From Chryseobacterium sp. OV279 (GTDB lineage: Bacteria; Bacteroidota; Bacteroidia; Flavobacteriales; Weeksellaceae), in the NCBI RefSeq assembly GCF_900128945.1, contig NZ_FQUD01000006.1, forward strand, positions 217,503 through 281,502: DNA of 64,000 nt. The letters are read 5' to 3'. This document shows, one piece after another, positions 34,139 to 42,615 of the stretch (its first letter is position 1; each line of letters begins with the position of its first letter). The notes under the pieces were generated by a model. It was not told the origin of the DNA. It saw only the letters and a list, made by a program, of their open reading frames with translations, and ran no database searches. The position numbers were made by a program, and so were the translations under genes.

Positions 34139-34383
34139 CGATGTGAGTAGTAAAAATCAAGTCTATCAGTTAATCCTCATTTTTACCTTTTTTGTATTAC
34201 GCTTTACGGGTGCTTATTTTGTTATGAAATGCATTCCTATTAAGTAATTAAAGATCACAATCTTTTACTGTTATTTTCGTTACATTTGTAGTTTTGTGAT
34301 TTTTCATAGAAAACGTTAAAAAATATGATCTTTTTTAAATAAACAGCACGCTTTTTGTTTGTGCTAATTGCCTGAAGAACCAA
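34139..34383. other. AT-rich region downstream of the DnaA-box cluster
   Basis: This 245-bp stretch, rich in T-runs (TTTTTACCTTTTTTG), is a possible unwinding region. It also holds the only promoter-like box for the next gene, TACATTTG at 34281-34288. Confidence 0.4.
34281..34288 (+). promoter_or_regulatory. Candidate -7 box for the DUF5686 gene
   Basis: TACATTTG matches TAnnTTTG exactly, 95 bp before the start codon, giving a 5' leader of about 90 nt. Confidence 0.45.
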
Positions 34384-36912
34384 ATGATGTTAAATAACAA
34401 CTCTAAATATTATAACCTTTTTTTCCTGCTTTTTATATCCACTCTTACGTATGCCCAAAACACAGCAAACGGTAGAATTACAGATGCGAAAACGAACAAG
34501 GAAATTACGGGTGTAGATATATTTATCAATGACCATACTGAACCTCTCCTGAAGACCACTTTGGGAAGTTTTACAGTTCAATCCGACAGTCTTATTACTA
34601 AACTAAAATTTTCGAAAAAGAACTATTCCTCAGAAACAGTTACAGTTACTCCGGAAAATGCTCAAAATATTTTCGTGAAGCTTTCACAGGAAAAGGTAAG
34701 CAGCATTGATGAAATTGTAATCCATAACGAAAAACCTAAATATAAAAATAAGAAGGAAAACCCTGCTTACGCGATTATGCAGGAGGTGTGGAAAAGAAAA
34801 AGGAATAACGGGTTAGAGAAATTTGACACGTATACTTACAAAGAATACGAAAAGATTCAGTTTGACGCCAATAATCTGGACAGTGCTTTCATGAGCAAGA
34901 AGATTTTTAATAAACTGGATTTCATTTTTGAGTACGCAGATTCTACAGCGAGTGGGAAAATAGGACTTCCCATTTTCCTGAATGAATCGATTTATGAAAA
35001 CTTTGGAGAAAACAAACCCGGAAAAAAGACCAAAAGATTACTGGTCGCTCAGAAAACCTCAGGATTTCAGGACAATCAGGTGATCACTATTACCGCCAAG
35101 AACCTTTACAGGGATATTAATATTTACGACAATACCTTAAATTATTTTGACATCGGGTTTCCGAGTCCTGTTGGCTCGAACGGTTTCAGCACTTACGATT
35201 ATAATTTAACGGACACCATCTCCATCCACGGGGAAAATGCTTATAAAATCAGATACCAGCCAAAAAGAAAAGAGGTTCTGGCTTTCCAAGGCTATCTTTA
35301 TATAGACACAGACAGTTATGCGGTTTTGGGCGCGACTTTAAAATCCACACAGAAAATCAATGTCAACTTTATCAACAGTATTTCCACAGAGCTGGAATAT
35401 GACAACCCGGACGAAAATACATTCCTTCCTAAAAAATTTATCACCGAAATAGAACTTACTCCTTTTGCAAAAAAGAGAACCTCGAAAAGTATTATTGCAA
35501 AACGATCGGTAGACTATTCACAATATGAATTCAACAAACCTATCGACGATAAAACATTTAACCGAAAAGCAGAAGAATACGACGCAAAATTCGTGGATAA
35601 AGATGATGCGTATTGGGTAAAAGCAAGACCGGACTCATTATCCAAAGCTGAGCAGGGAGTTTATGAGATGCTTGACAGACTTCAGCAGACTCCAAAATTC
35701 AACCGTATTGTTAAACTGTACGAAACGCTAGCATCGGGATATTACAACGCATTTAAAGGCATTGACATCGGTCCTATCTTTTCAATTTACGGTAAGAACG
35801 AAGTAGAAGGTGACAGAATAAGATTGGGAGCAAGAACTTATTTCGGGCAAAATGATCCCTGGAGAGTTCAGTTTTATACTGCCTACGGATTCAAGGATCA
35901 GCAGGTCAAATACGGCGCTGAAGCACGCTATATGTTTAACAGAGTCAACAGATTCATGATCGGAGCAGGAACCAAAAGAGATATTGAGCAGTTAGGAGTA
36001 CAGCTTACTACTGATGACGGAATTATGGCGCGTACTTTTGCCTCTTCTACTCTTTTTGCAAGAGGAGAAAATGCTTCTTTAAGCTCGATTAATAAGACCA
36101 ATATTTTCGCTTCCATTGAACCATGGAAAAACTTCCAGGTAAGAGTGGACGGAACTTTACAGAGCATCAAATCTGCCAATCCTGAGAAATTCAGCCTGAT
36201 GTATTTCCGTGATGGTGATTTACGTAAAACACTTAATGACTCTCACGTCACCCTTAGTTTAATCGCAAGACCAGGTGCTAAATTCTCACAAACCGGAGTA
36301 GACCGCTACGAGCATGGCACATTGGCACCAACTATCATATTGAAATATACGCGTGGAATTGAAGGCCTTTTTAATGGAGACTTTAATTATAACAGACTTC
36401 AGTTTATGTTCTATAAACCTGTACTGATCGGAAGCTGGGGGAAAACCCTTGTAAGTTTTGAGGCAGGAAAAACTTTTGATACCGTTCCACTGGGACTTCA
36501 GAACGTGATTCCAGGAAACCAGTCTTATAGCCTCGCACAGAATACTTTTGCACAGCTTAATTACTATGAATTTGTAGCCGATACGTACACAACGCTTCAT
36601 CTTGAGCACCATTTCAACGGAAAGATCCTATCATATATCCCATTGATCAAAAAACTGAAGCTGAGAGAAATTGCATTTATCAGAAGTGCCTACGGAACGC
36701 TGAGCGATGCTTCTAAAGCCATCAATGTAGATGGATTTAAATATTCCGCGCCAAGCGAACAGATCTATTTTGAATACGGATTCGGAATTGAAAACATTGG
36801 AATCGGAAACCTTAGGATATTCAGGGTAGATTTTAACTGGAGAGGAAATTACCTTGACAGACCGGATATCTCCACATTTGGAGTAAAAGCCGGATTCCAG
36901 GTAGGATTTTAA
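34384..36912 (+). CDS. DUF5686 / carboxypeptidase-like regulatory domain outer-membrane protein
   Basis: An 842-aa protein with a signal peptide (STLTYAQ, about residue 25). Residues about 27-100 are a carboxypeptidase-regulatory-like Ig fold (ANGRITDAKTNKEITGVDIFINDH). The long remainder is the DUF5686 region (IMQEVWKRKRNNGLEKFDTYTYKEYEKIQ), ending in beta-strand-rich barrel sequence and a terminal aromatic (FQVGF), which suggests insertion in the outer membrane. The function of the family is unknown. A strong terminator follows (36919-36957). Confidence 0.82.
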   Translation: MMLNNNSKYYNLFFLLFISTLTYAQNTANGRITDAKTNKEITGVDIFINDHTEPLLKTTLGSFTVQSDSLITKLKFSKKNYSSETVTVTPENAQNIFVKLSQEKVSSIDEIVIHNEKPKYKNKKENPAYAIMQEVWKRKRNNGLEKFDTYTYKEYEKIQFDANNLDSAFMSKKIFNKLDFIFEYADSTASGKIGLPIFLNESIYENFGENKPGKKTKRLLVAQKTSGFQDNQVITITAKNLYRDINIYDNTLNYFDIGFPSPVGSNGFSTYDYNLTDTISIHGENAYKIRYQPKRKEVLAFQGYLYIDTDSYAVLGATLKSTQKINVNFINSISTELEYDNPDENTFLPKKFITEIELTPFAKKRTSKSIIAKRSVDYSQYEFNKPIDDKTFNRKAEEYDAKFVDKDDAYWVKARPDSLSKAEQGVYEMLDRLQQTPKFNRIVKLYETLASGYYNAFKGIDIGPIFSIYGKNEVEGDRIRLGARTYFGQNDPWRVQFYTAYGFKDQQVKYGAEARYMFNRVNRFMIGAGTKRDIEQLGVQLTTDDGIMARTFASSTLFARGENASLSSINKTNIFASIEPWKNFQVRVDGTLQSIKSANPEKFSLMYFRDGDLRKTLNDSHVTLSLIARPGAKFSQTGVDRYEHGTLAPTIILKYTRGIEGLFNGDFNYNRLQFMFYKPVLIGSWGKTLVSFEAGKTFDTVPLGLQNVIPGNQSYSLAQNTFAQLNYYEFVADTYTTLHLEHHFNGKILSYIPLIKKLKLREIAFIRSAYGTLSDASKAINVDGFKYSAPSEQIYFEYGFGIENIGIGNLRIFRVDFNWRGNYLDRPDISTFGVKAGFQVGF

Positions 36913-36918
36913 AATATA

Positions 36919-36957
36919 AAATGGGCTGTTTCACTTGTGAGACAGCCCATTTATTTT
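36919..36957 (+). terminator. Terminator after the DUF5686 gene
   Basis: AAATGGGCTGTTTCA-CTTG-TGAGACAGCCCATTT, a 15-bp stem with one wobble and a following T-rich tail. Confidence 0.85.
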
Positions 36958-36980
36958 GGTATCAACTATATTTATCTATT

Positions 36981-37005
36981 AAAAAACGCTTCATGATAGA
37001 AGCTT
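36981..37005 (-). terminator. Terminator after the frameshifted GG-peptide gene
   Basis: Minus strand: GCTTC-TATCAT-GAAGC followed by GTTTTTT. It ends the three-peptide locus. Confidence 0.6.
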
Positions 37006-37020
37006 TATTATTAGGATATT

Positions 37021-37189
37021 TTAGCAAACTTCGCAAAAATCAATAACCATATTCATACATTTTCTCTTTTGCTGATCAGTCCACTGGCACCATTCTGCAC
37101 ACCATGTTGCCGGAACAGGACAATCTGAACCACGTCCCCCATTAATGTTTTTTTAAATCTCTTTTTGCTAATTTTCTTAAGTTTTTCAT
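37021..37189 (-). pseudogene. GG-leader Cys-rich peptide, frameshifted in a 7-A run
   Basis: Starts ATG at 37189 with MKNLRKLAKRDLKK and then hits a stop, because a run of seven A's (complement of 37148-37154) stands where six would keep frame. With one A removed, the reading continues NINGG, then a core with six cysteines (CPVPATWC, AEWC, a C nine residues on, ending CEVC), stopping at 37021. The core aligns with its two neighbours. It may be a true pseudogene, a sequencing error in a homopolymer, or a slippage site. It is separated from the other two genes by a terminator (37287-37317). Confidence 0.7.
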
Positions 37190-37286
37190 AGGATATTGTT
37201 TTAATTTACTGTTTAGTTTTATTCGTGATTTTCAGATAAAAAATTCACTACCATTAAATATTGGCGAAATATTTTACCATCAGACA

Positions 37287-37317
37287 TATAAAAGATCTCC
37301 AGCTAAAACTGGAGACC
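37287..37317 (-). terminator. Terminator after the second GG-peptide gene
   Basis: Minus strand: GGTCTCCAG-TTTTAG-CTGGAGATC followed by TTTTATATG, a 9-bp stem with one mismatch. It lies between peptide genes 2 and 1. Confidence 0.65.
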
Positions 37318-37342
37318 TCCTTTTTCAATAACTTTATTTATG

Positions 37343-37510
37343 TTAACATCCGCATGGATCTGGATCCATAACCATGTTAGGACATCTAAGTCTCTGCTGC
37401 GGCGTCCAAGAGCACCATTCTCCGCAGGTAGTTGCAGGCGGCGGACAAGCTAAAGCACCTCCTTCTATTGTTCTCAATTGTTTTTTAGATAATTTTCTCA
37501 GATTTTTCAT
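37343..37510 (-). CDS. GG-leader Cys-rich bacteriocin-like peptide (55 aa)
   Basis: Leader MKNLRKLSKKQLRTIEGG, with a double-glycine site at residues 17-18 like those cut by C39 peptidase/ABC exporters. The 37-residue core has six cysteines: C-x6-C-x3-C-x9-C-x9-C-x1-C. The segment PPPATTCGEWCSWT closely matches both neighbours. The pattern resembles the Chryseobacterium 'bacteriocin-like' leader family. No exporter or modifying enzyme lies in the window. It is downstream of the 54-aa gene on the same strand (42-bp gap) and probably co-transcribed. Confidence 0.75.
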   Translation of the reverse strand: MKNLRKLSKKQLRTIEGGALACPPPATTCGEWCSWTPQQRLRCPNMVMDPDPCGC

Positions 37511-37552
37511 AATAGTTTTGTTTTAAATTGGTTGTGATTTTTTGAAAAAGAA

Positions 37553-37717
37553 TTAGCAGTCACAAGGCATATCAAGCACAGCATTTAAGCAATGCGCCTT
37601 TTGCCATGCGCTCCATGAGCACCACTCTGAGCACCAGCTGGCCATAGGAGGACATCTTTCTGCACCTCCGTTGATGTCTTTTAGATTCTTCTTCGTCAAT
37701 TTTTTCAAATTTTTCAT
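37553..37717 (-). CDS. GG-leader Cys-rich bacteriocin-like peptide (54 aa), first gene of locus A
   Basis: Leader MKNLKKLTKKNLKDINGG, then a 36-residue core with six cysteines (C-x6-C-x3-C-x9-C-x8-C-x1-C), including PMASWCSEWCSWS. Trp and Cys are enriched in the core. It is the first of three tandem minus-strand paralogues. It is preceded by the conserved element at 37741-37768, which is also found before the 90-aa peptide gene at 62479-62751. Product maturation and activity are unknown. Confidence 0.77.
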   Translation of the reverse strand: MKNLKKLTKKNLKDINGGAERCPPMASWCSEWCSWSAWQKAHCLNAVLDMPCDC

Positions 37718-37740
37718 AGTAATTTGTTTTAATTTGTTGG

Positions 37741-37768
37741 CCTACTCTATACGCTTTTCGGCATCCGC
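37741..37768 (-). promoter_or_regulatory. Conserved upstream element of GG-peptide locus A
   Basis: On the plus strand it begins CCTACTCTATACGCTTTTCG and ends near CCGC. It matches 62773-62800 at 23 of 28 positions. Minus-strand core: CCGAAAAGCnTATAGAGTAGG. It lies about 24 bp before the first peptide gene. It may be part of the 5' leader or a regulator site. Confidence 0.6.
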
Positions 37769-37863
37769 AAATGATTTGTTATTTGATAGTTAACAAATAT
37801 ATAAATATTTCACAATAATTGGAATATTAACGAAAATATTTTTACATTCGGCACATATGGACA

Positions 37864-37895
37864 TAAAAAAACCTCAGCAAATGCCGAGGTTTAGT
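37864..37895 (-). terminator. Terminator of rplU-rpmA
   Basis: Minus strand: AAACCTCGGC-ATTT-GCTGAGGTTT followed by TTTTTAT, a stem with one mismatch, 22 bp after the rpmA stop. Confidence 0.75.
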
Positions 37896-37917
37896 TTTTT
37901 ATAAAACGCTTAAATGA

Positions 37918-38175
37918 TTATGCGTTCGCTTCTACAGATACGAAAGATCTGTTGTTTGCTTTCTTTCTGAAAACTACTTTACCGTCTACTAGTGCAAACA
38001 AAGTATGGTCTTTACCCATTCCCACGTTTTCACCTGGGTGGTGCTGAGTACCTCTTTGTCTGATAATAATATTTCCGGCAATAGCTTCTTGTCCACCGAA
38101 AATCTTCACACCTAATCTCTTAGAGTGAGACTCTCTACCGTTCTTGGAACTACCGACTCCTTTCTTGTGTGCCAT
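37918..38175 (-). CDS. rpmA: 50S ribosomal protein L27
   Basis: An 85-aa protein of the large subunit near the peptidyl-transferase centre. The N-terminal MAHKKGVGSSKNGRESHSKR is diagnostic, as are LGVKIFGGQ and GNIIIRQRGTQHHPG. The normal N-terminus (no Firmicutes-type leader) is present. It lies 12 bp after rplU, the usual pair. Confidence 0.98.
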   Translation of the reverse strand: MAHKKGVGSSKNGRESHSKRLGVKIFGGQEAIAGNIIIRQRGTQHHPGENVGMGKDHTLFALVDGKVVFRKKANNRSFVSVEANA

Positions 38176-38187
38176 TTTATTACTGGA

Positions 38188-38763
38188 TTATTTGTTAAGT
38201 GCTTTAAATGTATCAATATTCTTAACGATAGCAGCATCTACTTCTTCGTGAGTAAGAATAGTTTTTTCTAATTCAACTTTAACTGCTTTACCTAAAGTAA
38301 TTAAAGTTTCTCTGTTTTCTTTAGACTGAGACAAGTTGTTTTTCTTCAAGTGATAGTTCAGCTCGTGATCTTCACTAAAGTTAACAGTTGCGTTGTCTGA
38401 AAGAACTTCAGCTTTCACAGTTTCTTTTTTAGCAGCTTTCTTAGAACCTCCTTCAAAACCAGTGATACCAGTGATTTTAATTTGAGTTAAAGATTGTCTG
38501 TGACCGTTCTTAACTTGGTAACCTTTTCTTCTTTTCTTCTTGAAAACGATTACTTTATCAGCTTTTACGTGGTCTAGGATCTCTGCATCTACAGTGATTC
38601 CGCTTACAGCTGGGGCGCCAACAGTGATTGAACCGTTTACAGTAAGAAGAATTTTATCAAAAGAAACTTTGTCTCCTTTTTCTCCTTTTAAACGGTTTAC
38701 AAACAACTTCTGGTCTTGCTCAACTTTATATTGAAGCCCTGCTATTTCTACAATTGCAAACAT
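38188..38763 (-). CDS. rplU: 50S ribosomal protein L21 with long C-terminal extension
   Basis: A 191-aa protein. The first 103 residues are standard L21 (MFAIVEIAGLQYKVEQDQKL...KRRKGYQVKNGHRQSLTQIKI). The remaining 88 residues are a charged, Lys/Glu-rich helical extension not present in E. coli L21 (103 aa). Such tails are, I believe, common in Flavobacteriia, sometimes with helix-hairpin-helix character. It leads the rplU-rpmA operon, with a TATATTTG -7 box at 38794-38801. Confidence 0.93.
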   Translation of the reverse strand: MFAIVEIAGLQYKVEQDQKLFVNRLKGEKGDKVSFDKILLTVNGSITVGAPAVSGITVDAEILDHVKADKVIVFKKKRRKGYQVKNGHRQSLTQIKITGITGFEGGSKKAAKKETVKAEVLSDNATVNFSEDHELNYHLKKNNLSQSKENRETLITLGKAVKVELEKTILTHEEVDAAIVKNIDTFKALNK

Positions 38764-38793
38764 TGTTTATAAATTTTTAGTTATTTCGAGGTG

Positions 38794-38801
38794 CAAATAT
38801 A
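38794..38801 (-). promoter_or_regulatory. Candidate -7 box for rplU-rpmA
   Basis: TATATTTG on the minus strand (exact TAnnTTTG), 30 bp before the rplU start. A TTG (38825-38827) lies upstream at slightly long spacing. Confidence 0.55.
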
Positions 38802-39136
38802 TGAATAAATTTCTAAATAGCTTGCAATCAGATCTGTATTTTTTAATAAAAACAATTTACTGTCTTTTGAAAAATTTCCTCCACTAAAATATTCATTGGC
38901 AGACAGACCCTTAAAAGGTTCTTACTTTCTACAAACAGTTCATAACCACTAGTTACTTTAACACATAAACAAAAATTAATTAATAATTTTCTACACAATA
39001 ATCTAATTAAGTTTATTTTTTTTATCAAAAGCATGATGAAAATACAAATTCACTATGGTTTGAATAATTTTTCACATCAAAGTACTGATAATTAAAAGAT
39101 AATTTTATACCTTCGTTATCACCAAAAATATTTTAT
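38802..39136. other. Divergent AT-rich intergenic region
   Basis: About 335 bp between rplU and the metalloprotease gene. Apart from the possible -33 word for rplU I see no gene, hairpin or repeat. Confidence 0.45.
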
Positions 39137-40024
39137 ATGAAAAGAAACTTCAAATTCTGCCTGTTGGCGGGAGCCATTGCCGCTTTCTCACTGTCAGCGT
39201 GCCGTGATGACAAAATGGAGGAATCTATTCTTCCTGAATCTCAATCTGCAAGCGCCAAGCTTGAACAACCGGGAGACCTCGAAAAGAGTTGCTCCTACGT
39301 AGACCAATACTGGAGCTCATCTGCAGTTCTTAAAACGACTCTCTCAAATTCTACAGACACAAACTTCATGAATGCTCAAATGACTAAGATTGCAAGTCTT
39401 TGGGGAAGAAGTAATCCAACGCTTCGTTTTGTAGATGATCCATCCAATTTCAATTCCACTTACAATGCAATCTCGTATTCTACAGGGAAAATTTATTACG
39501 GTTATGCCATCTATGCTGATGCCAAAAACAAAGGCGGAGATATTGTTAATGCCATGATTCTTGCTCACGAATACGGCCACCAACTACAGTACATCTTTAA
39601 TCTTCCTACCGTAAATGAATCCACCGCAAGACCGAACGAACTGGAAGCAGACGGTTTCGCAGGATATTACTTAAGAAGACCAAACGGGTACAATAAAACA
39701 AATTTTGCAGAAATTGCTGCTGCATATGAATTCGCACAGAGCATCGGAGATTACCAGACTACGAGCGCCAACCACCACGGAACTCCTCCACAAAGAAGAT
39801 CTGCGGTACGTTTAGGCTTCCTTTTGGGACAGTATGATCTTAATGCTGCCAATTTCGATTATAACTTCTTCTATTATTATCAAGGTGTATTAAACGGAAC
39901 ATATAAAATGGGCAAAAACTCTGTAAATCCAGAGATCGATGCTTATATGAGCCAGTACATGGATGAACTTAGAAAAATCCAGACCGGAGAAATTTCCGCA
40001 GAAGAATTTAAGCAGCTTAAATAA
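39137..40024 (+). CDS. Zinc metallopeptidase-like lipoprotein
   Basis: A 295-aa lipoprotein with lipobox cysteine at residue 22 (AFSLSAC). The zinc motif HEYGHQLQ starts at residue 144, with a third ligand in NELEADGFAGYYL about 25 residues later. This is the pattern of YpfJ-type 'neutral zinc metallopeptidases'. The SSANHHGTPPQRRSAVRLGF segment is also typical. It should sit on an envelope membrane facing the periplasm or cell surface. The substrate is unknown. Confidence 0.82.
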   Translation: MKRNFKFCLLAGAIAAFSLSACRDDKMEESILPESQSASAKLEQPGDLEKSCSYVDQYWSSSAVLKTTLSNSTDTNFMNAQMTKIASLWGRSNPTLRFVDDPSNFNSTYNAISYSTGKIYYGYAIYADAKNKGGDIVNAMILAHEYGHQLQYIFNLPTVNESTARPNELEADGFAGYYLRRPNGYNKTNFAEIAAAYEFAQSIGDYQTTSANHHGTPPQRRSAVRLGFLLGQYDLNAANFDYNFFYYYQGVLNGTYKMGKNSVNPEIDAYMSQYMDELRKIQTGEISAEEFKQLK

Positions 40025-40115
40025 TAAACATTCATTTTTAGCATATTTAACAAAGGAGGCAGGCAGCGATGTCCTGTCTCTTTTATTTTTATGAATAAAT
40101 CTCCTAAAGTTTATT

Positions 40116-40123
40116 TACTTTTG
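40116..40123 (+). promoter_or_regulatory. Candidate -7 box for the acyltransferase gene
   Basis: TACTTTTG, an exact TAnnTTTG match, 17 bp before the start codon. Confidence 0.45.
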
Positions 40124-40140
40124 AACCATATCCTACAACA

Positions 40141-41229
40141 ATGAACAGAGACCTCTACATTGATTTTGCCAAGGGAATGGCAACACTTTCCATCATATTC
40201 ATCCATACCGCTTTCTGGTCGGGACAGTTTTATATTCCTACGGAGATCAGAGTCTTTTCTCTGGTATTTGATGTCGCTCTTTTTTATGCTTTAAGCGGAA
40301 TCACTTCCGGATCGAATGTAGAAAAAACATTCTACAGGCTTTTAAAACTTCAGATCACTTATATGATATTTGTGACCTTCCTGTTCTTTATGGATTACTT
40401 TTTCAAGGTTTTCGGATTAACATTCTTTTCCCTGGAATGGCTTCAGAACTTCTATTCAACCTTCGGATCAAAATATGCCACGACCGGCGTTTCTGATATC
40501 CCTCAATGGCAAAACCTTGGAAACTGGTACTTACACCAATACACCAACGCGGATACTTTCCCGGTAGTCATGGGAAGTTTCTGGTATCTAAAAGTCTATT
40601 TTATTCTGGCTGTTTTTGGAGTTTTGATCTTAAGATTCTTTCCAAAACATGTCGACTGGTTCATAGGACTGTGCATCGCTCTCACTTTACTATTCAATAT
40701 TTTTCCGGAAATATATCCGGCTGGCCAGGTAGGCTATGTCGCTTTTTACCTTGCTATCTTTTTAATTGCCAACAGAATGCGGGGGAAACAAATTCCGGTT
40801 AAAATGATTCCTGTATTATATGCTATCGTTGCTGCAGCTTTGATCTGGATGTTCTGGTATTACGGAAGTGAAATATTTTACAAAATCAACAAAAATAAAT
40901 TTCCACCAAAAATTCCTTATATTATTTGGTCATTATTCTCTCTGACCACCTTATTTGTTCTTTACAACAGATTAAAAATCACAAAAGAAAACTTCGTCAC
41001 CCATATCGGGAAGAATGCCATCTTTTTTTACTTTGCCCAAGGAATAAGTTCATCGCTGGTGTATTTCATTGTCGTTGCCTTAAAGGAAAATATGCCCTGG
41101 TGGATGCTGATGATTTTCATTTATATCATTAATATTATTCTTGCTTTCATCATCGCTGCAGGATTGAAAAAAGTGGACGATTTCGGATGGAAAATTTTAG
41201 AGTTTTTAAGGCAAAAAACGGCTTCTTAA
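40141..41229 (+). CDS. Acyltransferase 3 family membrane protein
   Basis: A 362-aa protein with about ten hydrophobic helices. The N-terminal RDLYIDFAKGMATLSIIFIHTAFW carries the conserved R/H pattern of acyltransferase-3 enzymes (catalytic-type histidine at about residue 22). Such proteins O-acetylate or O-acylate cell-surface sugars from acyl donors in the inner membrane. Acceptor and donor cannot be told. No glycan-synthesis genes are nearby. Confidence 0.78.
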   Translation: MNRDLYIDFAKGMATLSIIFIHTAFWSGQFYIPTEIRVFSLVFDVALFYALSGITSGSNVEKTFYRLLKLQITYMIFVTFLFFMDYFFKVFGLTFFSLEWLQNFYSTFGSKYATTGVSDIPQWQNLGNWYLHQYTNADTFPVVMGSFWYLKVYFILAVFGVLILRFFPKHVDWFIGLCIALTLLFNIFPEIYPAGQVGYVAFYLAIFLIANRMRGKQIPVKMIPVLYAIVAAALIWMFWYYGSEIFYKINKNKFPPKIPYIIWSLFSLTTLFVLYNRLKITKENFVTHIGKNAIFFYFAQGISSSLVYFIVVALKENMPWWMLMIFIYIINIILAFIIAAGLKKVDDFGWKILEFLRQKTAS

Positions 41230-41304
41230 CAGTTTAACAGCCAATTTGAAATAAAATAATCTTTATTATCGCAATTTATTTTAATTTTACAAAAAATTCA
41301 AAAC

Positions 41305-41883
41305 ATGTTTAAGTTGAAACTTCCTACCGATCCAAGGTGGGCAAATATTGCAGAAGGAAACATAGGAGAAATTTTAACGGATCATGCGTGGTGCGAGCAG
41401 AAAGCCACAACCAATGCCATCAGTTTAATCAATATGCTCCCAGAACACCCGGAAATCGTCACGGAACTGATTGCCATTGCGCAGGAAGAGCTTGACCATT
41501 TCAGCCAGGTGCACGAAATTATCAAGAAGAGAGGATATGTTTTCGGAAAAGCAAGAAAAGATGATTACGTCAATGAGCTGGCTAAATTTGTTGTTCAGGG
41601 AAGCAGAGAAGACTTAATTGTTGACAAACTCCTTTTTGCTGCCATGATTGAAGCAAGAAGCTGTGAAAGATTCAAAGTGCTTACGGAGAACATCAAAGAC
41701 GAAGAACTTAAAACTTTTTATAAAGAACTCATGATCTCGGAAGCCAATCATTATACCACTTTTATTGGTTTCGCAAGACAGCTGGGCGACATCGAAAAGG
41801 TAAACAAGCGTTGGGAAGAATGGTTGGAATACGAGGCTAAAATCATTCAATCTTACGGAAACAAAGAAACCATTCACGGCTAA
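41305..41883 (+). CDS. miaE: tRNA-(ms2io6A)-hydroxylase MiaE
   Basis: A 192-aa non-haem di-iron monooxygenase that hydroxylates the isopentenyl group of ms2i6A37. The ferritin-like di-iron ligands are visible as E and ExxH motifs: IAQEELDHFSQVHEI (about residues 52-66), AMIEARSCERF and SEANHYTTF. The N-terminal LPTDPRW is typical of the family. The upstream pathway enzyme MiaB is also in this window. Confidence 0.9.
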   Translation: MFKLKLPTDPRWANIAEGNIGEILTDHAWCEQKATTNAISLINMLPEHPEIVTELIAIAQEELDHFSQVHEIIKKRGYVFGKARKDDYVNELAKFVVQGSREDLIVDKLLFAAMIEARSCERFKVLTENIKDEELKTFYKELMISEANHYTTFIGFARQLGDIEKVNKRWEEWLEYEAKIIQSYGNKETIHG

Positions 41884-41906
41884 AATAAAAAAGTAAAAAA
41901 TCCACG

Positions 41907-42524
41907 TTGAAAAAACCGACCTTCGAAAATATTGCCAATTTTTTCCTGAAAAATTTCTTTCAGGGACTGGTTATTATTGGTCCCATCGGGCTTACCATTT
42001 TTGTGATCTGGTATATTGTAAGTGCTATTGACAATATCATTCCATCCGTCGCAAAGGAAATCCCGGGTCTGGTTTTCGTTTCAACCATCCTGATGACTGC
42101 GATCCTGGGCTATCTGGGAAATAAATTCGTAGTCGGAAGGTTCTTTTTTGACACCATGGACAGCCTGCTGGAGAAAACTCCGGGGGTGAAACATATATAT
42201 ACGCCTACAAAAGACGTCATGTCTTCATTTGTAGGAGACAAAAAGAAATTCAACGATCCTGTCTGGGTAAAAACCAATGAAAATCCGGAAATCTGGAGAA
42301 TCGGGTTTCTTACCCAAAAAGAGATGTCGGACGTTGACAAGCACAATTACGTTGCGGTATATCTGCCCCATTCCTACGCTATTTCAGGATGGGTAATTGT
42401 TACTGAAGAAAAAAACATCAAACCTGTAGTGGGAATGACTGCGGCTTCTGCCATGAAGTTTGCCGTAAGCGGCGGTGTAGCCGGGTTCCATTCTGACGAC
42501 AATATATTTAAAGCTCCGGAGTAA
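41907..42524 (+). CDS. DUF502 family membrane protein
   Basis: A 205-aa protein starting at TTG 41907 (MKKPTFENIANFF), needed to include the first membrane helix (about 18-42). A second helix lies at about 50-72, then the DUF502 body (GVKHIYTPTKDVMSSFVGDKKKFNDPVWV...WRIGFLTQ). No ATG further in would keep the first helix. It is 23 bp after miaE on the same strand. The function is unknown. Confidence 0.82.
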   Translation: MKKPTFENIANFFLKNFFQGLVIIGPIGLTIFVIWYIVSAIDNIIPSVAKEIPGLVFVSTILMTAILGYLGNKFVVGRFFFDTMDSLLEKTPGVKHIYTPTKDVMSSFVGDKKKFNDPVWVKTNENPEIWRIGFLTQKEMSDVDKHNYVAVYLPHSYAISGWVIVTEEKNIKPVVGMTAASAMKFAVSGGVAGFHSDDNIFKAPE

Positions 42525-42615
42525 TTTCTTCTGCTCCATTTAAATATACATTGATGAATTTGAAATTTTTTCAAACAAATTTTCTTTAAAAACAATCCAA
42601 AAAATATTTTAACGC

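Noticed and set aside
36913..37917. Lanthipeptide or radical-SAM peptide cluster with its own maturase
   Set aside because: The precursors are present but no LanB/LanM, radical-SAM maturase or exporter gene is near; MiaB is the only radical-SAM enzyme and belongs to tRNA modification.
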